Below, in pieces: positions 7,846 to 10,967 of a stretch of 10,967 bases of DNA (position 1 is the first letter of the stretch; each line of letters opens with the position of its first letter). Below the pieces are notes generated by a model. The model was given only the letters and a program-made list of their open reading frames with translations. It was not told the origin of the DNA and searched no databases. The DNA is from Eubacteriales bacterium (GTDB lineage Bacteria > Bacillota > Clostridia > Christensenellales > CAG-138), in NCBI GenBank assembly GCA_030695285.1, contig JAUYTF010000419.1:1-10967 (forward strand), given 5' to 3'. The translations under genes and the position numbers were made by a program.

Positions 7846-7968
7846 GAAAAAAAACCTCCAAACCGGTGGCCACTCATGGCCGCCTGCTCTCCTGCGCGAG
7901 AACATGTGCGCTTGTTCTACAAAGAAAATCGCATTACGCAACATGCTTATATCTACCATACTACTGTT

Positions 7969-7996
7969 AGTATATTGAACAGGTCAAAGATGTCAA
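7969..7996 (-). promoter_or_regulatory. Promoter of the TadG-like gene
   Basis: On the minus strand a perfect TTGACA (7991-7996) and TATACT (7969-7974) are 16 bases apart. The inferred start near 7962 gives a leader of about 117 bases. This implies that the gene is expressed separately from the upstream Tad operon. Confidence 0.65.
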
Positions 7997-8022
7997 TCCA
8001 TTAGAAAAACAAGTGTAAGTGT

Positions 8023-8059
8023 TGCCTCATGAATTACGGATATCGCATTGCATGAGGCA
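8023..8059. repeat. 9-base inverted repeat upstream of the TadG-like gene promoter
   Basis: TGCCTCATG (8023-8031) and CATGAGGCA (8051-8059) are perfect inverse copies 19 bases apart. On the minus strand the structure is followed by ACACTTACACTTGTTTTT, so it could be a weak terminator for the operon upstream. It also lies 27 bases upstream of the -35 box, where an activator could bind. Confidence 0.55.
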
Positions 8060-8136
8060 GTCAAATCTGATGTCATCGAAGAAAGTATGTTCTTGCGTCC
8101 ATATATGATTCTCCAGAACCCCTTGATCACATCCTT

Positions 8137-8178
8137 ATCCCGACAGCATGATCCCGACAGCATGATCCCGACAGCATG
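8137..8178. repeat. Three perfect tandem copies of a 14-base unit
   Basis: The unit ATCCCGACAGCATG occurs at 8137-8150, 8151-8164 and 8165-8178 without a mismatch. It lies in non-coding DNA between the DivIVA-like gene and the TadG-like promoter. It may be a recent replication-slippage expansion or an array of protein-binding sites. Confidence 0.9.
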
Positions 8179-8273
8179 TGTTTGTTGCTTTTTCGAAGCA
8201 GAAACGCGCAACAACGGGGCTATATCATCCGAGACTTCTGCGCTTTGCTGCGTCTGCTCACTTAAAAAATGTT

Positions 8274-9185
8274 TTATTTACGCGGGTAGTACGCATCTGC
8301 ACTCGCGGCGTCCGGCCGCAGGATCTGCATGGCAGGCTGCCCAGGCCGCTGCTGGAAATCCGGCTGCGCATCTATATTGGACTTAAACTGGCTGATGAGC
8401 TGGTATGCCTCCGCAAACATAGTTGCTAGCTTGTCTGCAACCTGCGAAAACTCTTTTTGCTGTACAAAAGCATTCAGTTGCACGGGCTGTTGCACGGGCT
8501 GTCGCACGGGCTGTTGCACCGGCTGCTGCATGGGCTGCTGCACGGGCTGTTGCATAGGCGGCGGCTCGAAGGCTGCAGCGTATGTGCCGGACGTTTCGAA
8601 CGGGCGCATCATGTTGGCATCCGCTGCCGATCTCGTCCCGACCGCACGGAAATAGTAAACCTCTTCGCGCAGACGGTCGTTCTCTTCCATCAACCGCTCA
8701 CGCTCTGCTTTCCAGGTGGCCACAAGATTGGATGCCTGCGCAACCGATGCGCGCAATTTCTGCGTTTCTGTCTCCAGCGCGCGGATGCGCTCCGCATTGC
8801 CGCCGCCAGCCACTTCCAGCCGGAGCCGCTCGAGCTCGTCCCGCTCTGCGCTGTGGTTTTTCACTGTTTGCAGCAGCGCGCTGATGCGCGCATTTGCGGC
8901 GTTAAACTGCGTTTCCCGCTCAATGAGAAGGTCTTTGAGTTTTTTAATTCCGTAGTTGCGCGCTTGAATTTCGCTCTTTGCCGCATCCAGTTGGATGATC
9001 AGATGCTCCTGCTCCTGCTTGGCGGCTTTTGTTTGCTGCGCAAATATGCGCTTGACGTTTTCCACATACACGCGCACATCCCGCGGGTCATAGCCGGACA
9101 AGGCACGGCGAAACCGCGCATCTGCATCCATCTGGCTTCGCAGGGACTCGATTCCTTCTTCGTTGCGCTCCGTACGCTCATTCAT
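8274..9185 (-). CDS. DivIVA-like coiled-coil protein with a QQPV repeat tract
   Basis: The 303-residue protein has the short DivIVA-type N-terminal pattern FRRALSGYDPRDVRVYVENV (residues 25-44). Long charged, heptad-like helices follow (about 45-180), predicted to form a coiled coil. Residues 208-236 are a low-complexity tract of QQPV/QQPM units, and a final helical segment (about 240-272) includes FSQVADKLATMFAEAYQLIS. No signal peptide or membrane segment is seen, so it should be cytoplasmic. DivIVA family members bind curved membrane or mark poles and septa and recruit partners; whether this one positions the pilus machine is inference. The start codon overlaps the DUF192 stop as ATGA, and a GGAGG lies seven bases upstream inside that gene, implying translational coupling. 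It could be annotated simply as a hypothetical coiled-coil protein. Confidence 0.75.
   Translation of the reverse strand: MNERTERNEEGIESLRSQMDADARFRRALSGYDPRDVRVYVENVKRIFAQQTKAAKQEQEHLIIQLDAAKSEIQARNYGIKKLKDLLIERETQFNAANARISALLQTVKNHSAERDELERLRLEVAGGGNAERIRALETETQKLRASVAQASNLVATWKAERERLMEENDRLREEVYYFRAVGTRSAADANMMRPFETSGTYAAAFEPPPMQQPVQQPMQQPVQQPVRQPVQQPVQLNAFVQQKEFSQVADKLATMFAEAYQLISQFKSNIDAQPDFQQRPGQPAMQILRPDAASADAYYPRK
8478..8561. repeat. 12-base tandem repeat inside the DivIVA-like gene
   Basis: Seven consecutive 12-base units run from 8478, the first six close to TTGCACGGGCTG and the last degenerate. They encode repeats of Gln-Gln-Pro-Val/Met on the minus strand. The unit is a multiple of three, so copy changes would keep the frame. 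Confidence 0.9.
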
Positions 9186-9523
9186 TGGACTACCTCCAAT
9201 ACATCCCCGGCCGTAATGGCACGCCGTTTTGCGCAGCCATCCGGCAACTCCAGCACACGTCTTGCGCCGCGTTGCTGCGGCAGTATTCTTCCCGGGTTCA
9301 GCGACTCGTCGATTCGCAGCACACGCCCGTTTCGATCCAGATAAACTGCGTCAATCGCGTAGCGCATGCCGATGGTATGGATGGCGCTGCAGGGTGTGAG
9401 CAGCAACCCTCCGTCCTTCTGCAGCGTGCGGCCTAAGAGACCGCGCAGCCGCGCAAAATAACCCTTGGCGTGCCAAACCGTCGCAATTGTCTCGCCGTCT
9501 TTCACGATTCGAACCGTCTTCAT
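9182..9523 (-). CDS. DUF192 family protein of a Tad pilus operon
   Basis: From ATG 9523 the protein has 113 residues, a usual size for a DUF192 domain. Family landmarks are ARLRGLLGR (22-30), the GGLLL stretch, IHTIGMRYAIDAVYLDRNGRV and, near the end, RRVLELPDGCAKRRAITAGD. The biochemical role of DUF192 proteins is not established; small members of this type are often found beside Tad/Flp pilus genes in Gram-positive genomes. I chose ATG 9523 because GAGG lies seven bases before it and the domain begins there. The same frame stays open to an ATG at 9724 that overlaps the tadC stop (ATGA); this would add 67 residues rich in Arg and Gln with AGA/AGG codons rare in the neighbours, and it has no ribosome site. 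Its stop overlaps the start of the DivIVA-like gene. Confidence 0.8.
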   Translation of the reverse strand: MKTVRIVKDGETIATVWHAKGYFARLRGLLGRTLQKDGGLLLTPCSAIHTIGMRYAIDAVYLDRNGRVLRIDESLNPGRILPQQRGARRVLELPDGCAKRRAITAGDVLEVVQ

Positions 9524-9720
9524 GCCATCGCCTCTTCTTCGAAAACCGTGTTGTTCGTCGCCGTTTTCTTGTTGCTGTTTTCGGATTGCATCCTGCATCT
9601 TAAATTCATCATCGAGAATCTTCACGCCGGCAACAACCGTATTTCGCCGAAAAATGCGTCTGCGTCTCTGCCGCCAGAACAAAGCAGCAATGTGTCCTGC
9701 CCTGTTCTGCTGACGTTCGG
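9524..9720 (-). other. 197-base spacer between tadC and the DUF192 gene
   Basis: The other genes in this operon abut or overlap, so this spacer is unusual. It is open in the DUF192 frame without a stop, but the predicted residues show no domain and codon choice differs from the neighbours. In another minus frame a 29-codon reading frame ends on the DUF192 start codon. I see no pilin-type signal peptide in any frame. Confidence 0.45.
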
Positions 9721-10647
9721 TCATTTGAATGTCGCGATCAAGTTGACGGCTGCGGGGCCGAGCAGGATGATGAAGATGACCGGAAAAATAAACAGCACAG
9801 TCGGCAGCATGATCTTTATCGGCGCTTTTGCTGCCCTTGCTTGTATCATCTGCTTGCGCTCTATGCGAAGCCGCTCCGCCTGGATATCCAGTACATTCTT
9901 GATGGGAACGCCTAGTTGATCCGCCTGCAAGAGCGCGGTGACGAACGCGGTGAGTTCCTTCACATCACAGCGCTCTGCCATCTCCTTGAAAGCCGTTCTC
10001 CGCGGAACACCCATCTGAACCTCGCGAATCGCGTTGTTAAGCTCCATCAGCAGGGCGGACTTGTTTTTCGCGTATTGCCGCAAAATTGCTGCATCCAGCC
10101 CAAGGCCCGCCTCCACACTCACCACCAGAACATCCATCGTCTCAGGCAACTCGCGCAGGAGTGTTTCTTTTCTCTTTTTCACACGGGAGGTAAGAAAGCG
10201 GCTGGTACCGAAGAGCGGAATATTTAACAGCACAAGCAAGATGATCAGCCGCAGGAAAAAGCCAAGAGGCAGCAGCAGAAAGAGCGCGATTCCGATCACA
10301 AAGAACATGAGGATCAGCATGCCCTTGACAAACGTGAACTCCTGCAACGTCAGCGAGAGCCCGGATGCCTTGAGCTGTTTGTCGAGCTTGATGTTCGCCT
10401 TGCTCTGGCCTATGGGCTTGCTGTTTCCCGCGGATCGGCGTATGCTTTCGGAGATTCGCCTGATCATCGGACGAAACACGCGCTCCGAGAACGTTTTTTT
10501 GAGTTCTTCGTCGCTATAAGCGCGCTCCGTTTCTACGACCTGCGAAAATCGCTTGCGCATCTGGTCGCTCTTGACGCCAATTCCGCGCAACAGCGCAAGT
10601 AGTCCGAGAAACACCGCAAGTGTAAAAACAAGTACGACAAATCGCAT
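9721..10647 (-). CDS. tadC: Tad pilus inner-membrane platform protein TadC
   Basis: This 308-residue membrane protein belongs to the type II secretion F (GspF/PilC-like) family and works with TadB as the platform on which the TadA ATPase drives Flp pilus assembly. There is an N-terminal membrane span (about 4-20), a soluble region, two adjacent spans (about 107-147), a cytoplasmic F domain starting at RELPETMDVLVVSVEAGLGL (165-184) with the later QADQLGVPIKNVL (241-253), and a C-terminal span (about 280-300). This arrangement and length fit TadC. The ATG has a strong GGAGG six bases upstream (10654-10658). It starts 15 bases after the tadB stop, in one operon. No defect is seen. Confidence 0.93.
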   Translation of the reverse strand: MRFVVLVFTLAVFLGLLALLRGIGVKSDQMRKRFSQVVETERAYSDEELKKTFSERVFRPMIRRISESIRRSAGNSKPIGQSKANIKLDKQLKASGLSLTLQEFTFVKGMLILMFFVIGIALFLLLPLGFFLRLIILLVLLNIPLFGTSRFLTSRVKKRKETLLRELPETMDVLVVSVEAGLGLDAAILRQYAKNKSALLMELNNAIREVQMGVPRRTAFKEMAERCDVKELTAFVTALLQADQLGVPIKNVLDIQAERLRIERKQMIQARAAKAPIKIMLPTVLFIFPVIFIILLGPAAVNLIATFK

Positions 10648-10662
10648 GCAGCGCCTCCCCTC

Positions 10663-10967
10663 TTAGAGTTTGATGTTTACGATTTTGTTGACGATGGAGA
10701 ATCCGATGGATTCCATTACCACACAGATCAACAGCATAATCCGCCCTGAGCGCGTTGTAAAAAACATATCGATATAGCCCGGGTTGATCAGCATCAGAAT
10801 CAAAATGATAAACACGGGCAATAGCCCGATGATATAGCCGCTCATCCTTCCTGCGGACGTTAGGGTTCGAATCTCACCGCGCAGCTGGATGCGCTGGTTG
10901 ATCGTATCCGAGATGTTCTGCAGAATGACGGAGAGATTTCCGCCTATTTGCCGCTGAATGATGACCG
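10663..10967 (-). CDS. tadB: Tad pilus inner-membrane platform protein TadB (C-terminal part, cut by window edge)
   Basis: About 100 C-terminal residues are visible; the frame is open to the right edge. The visible start VIIQRQIGGNLSVILQNISD, followed by RIQLRGEIRTLTSAGRMSG, is the typical late part of the type II secretion F domain in TadB. It is followed by a membrane span with LLPVFIILILMLINPGYI, the conserved Asn-Pro-x-Tyr, and a second hydrophobic span near the C terminus. TadB pairs with TadC to form the pilus platform in the inner membrane. The ATG at 10845 is internal to the gene and not its start; the true start lies outside the window. Confidence 0.92.
   Translation of the reverse strand, partial: VIIQRQIGGNLSVILQNISDTINQRIQLRGEIRTLTSAGRMSGYIIGLLPVFIILILMLINPGYIDMFFTTRSGRIMLLICVVMESIGFSIVNKIVNIKL

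Larger units (their letters stand above)
7846..8273. other. 428-base gap between the DivIVA-like and TadG-like genes
   Basis: No credible gene is seen. The stretch holds the TadG-like gene's leader and promoter, a 9-base inverted repeat just upstream of that promoter (8023-8059), and three perfect copies of a 14-base unit (8137-8178). The leader has two small hairpins: GGCCA/TGGCC at 7868-7881 and AGAACA/TGTTCT at 7899-7918. A short minus-strand open frame covering 7993-8214 has no ribosome site or recognisable features. Confidence 0.6.

Noticed and set aside
7993..8214. Minus-strand 73-codon open frame in the pilus gap
   Set aside because: It passes through the tandem repeat and the inverted repeat, has no ribosome site, and overlaps the promoter of the TadG-like gene.
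8137..8561. CRISPR array
   Set aside because: The repeats are short direct tandem units (14 and 12 bases) with no unique spacers, and no cas gene is present.
8457..9344. Plus-strand 295-codon open frame opposite the DivIVA-like gene
   Set aside because: Its repeats are only the antisense of the QQPV tract, it lacks a ribosome site, and the minus-strand gene has coupling and a GGAGG site.

Overview
The window looks like chromosomal DNA of a fairly GC-rich member of the Clostridia (Firmicutes). This rests on gene content only: a GntR/LacI-type AraR repressor, a YesN-type response regulator, a DivIVA-like protein, clostridial-style Tad genes, strong AGGAGG-type ribosome sites and sigma-A-like promoters. 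Coding DNA is GC-rich, while the promoter regions are AT-rich. No genus can be named from the sequence.

Left edge (1-695, minus): the N-terminal two thirds or so of a YesN-like response regulator. Proteins of this type usually work with a YesM-type sensor kinase to control sugar ABC transporters; the kinase and transporter would lie outside the window. A 504-base gap (696-1199) holds a candidate promoter for this gene and two hairpins that may end araA transcription.

Centre (1200-6650): a complete L-arabinose catabolic cluster. araA (isomerase, minus) is divergent from araR (repressor), an FGGY-family kinase in the ribulokinase position, and araD (4-epimerase), all plus strand. Together they convert L-arabinose to L-ribulose, L-ribulose 5-phosphate and D-xylulose 5-phosphate. 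The 399-base divergent region contains two good sigma-A-like promoters. A 9-base element, ATTTGTATT, resembling the half-site of the Bacillus AraR operator, occurs four times and only at promoters: in the araA leader, in mid-region, on the araR -35 box, and (inverted) before the kinase gene. This fits an autoregulated local regulon. A long hairpin between the convergent araD and pilus genes probably serves as a two-way terminator. No arabinose transporter is present in the window.

Right side (6709-10967, all minus): part of a Tad/Flp pilus locus. In transcription order it has the end of tadB, tadC, a DUF192 gene, and a DivIVA-like coiled-coil gene that overlaps the DUF192 stop by four bases. 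A 428-base gap with its own promoter follows, then a TadE/TadG-like secreted or pilus-associated protein whose C-terminal part looks like a beta-solenoid. The pilin, tadA ATPase and cpaB genes are not in the window and probably lie beyond the right edge.

The arabinose cluster is ordinary in chemistry, though its kinase is not the classical AraB. The least ordinary material is on the pilus side: the DivIVA-like protein with a QQPV repeat tract, the TadG-like protein with a beta-solenoid tail, and the repeats in the gap between them. I see no clearly new enzymatic or defence system.
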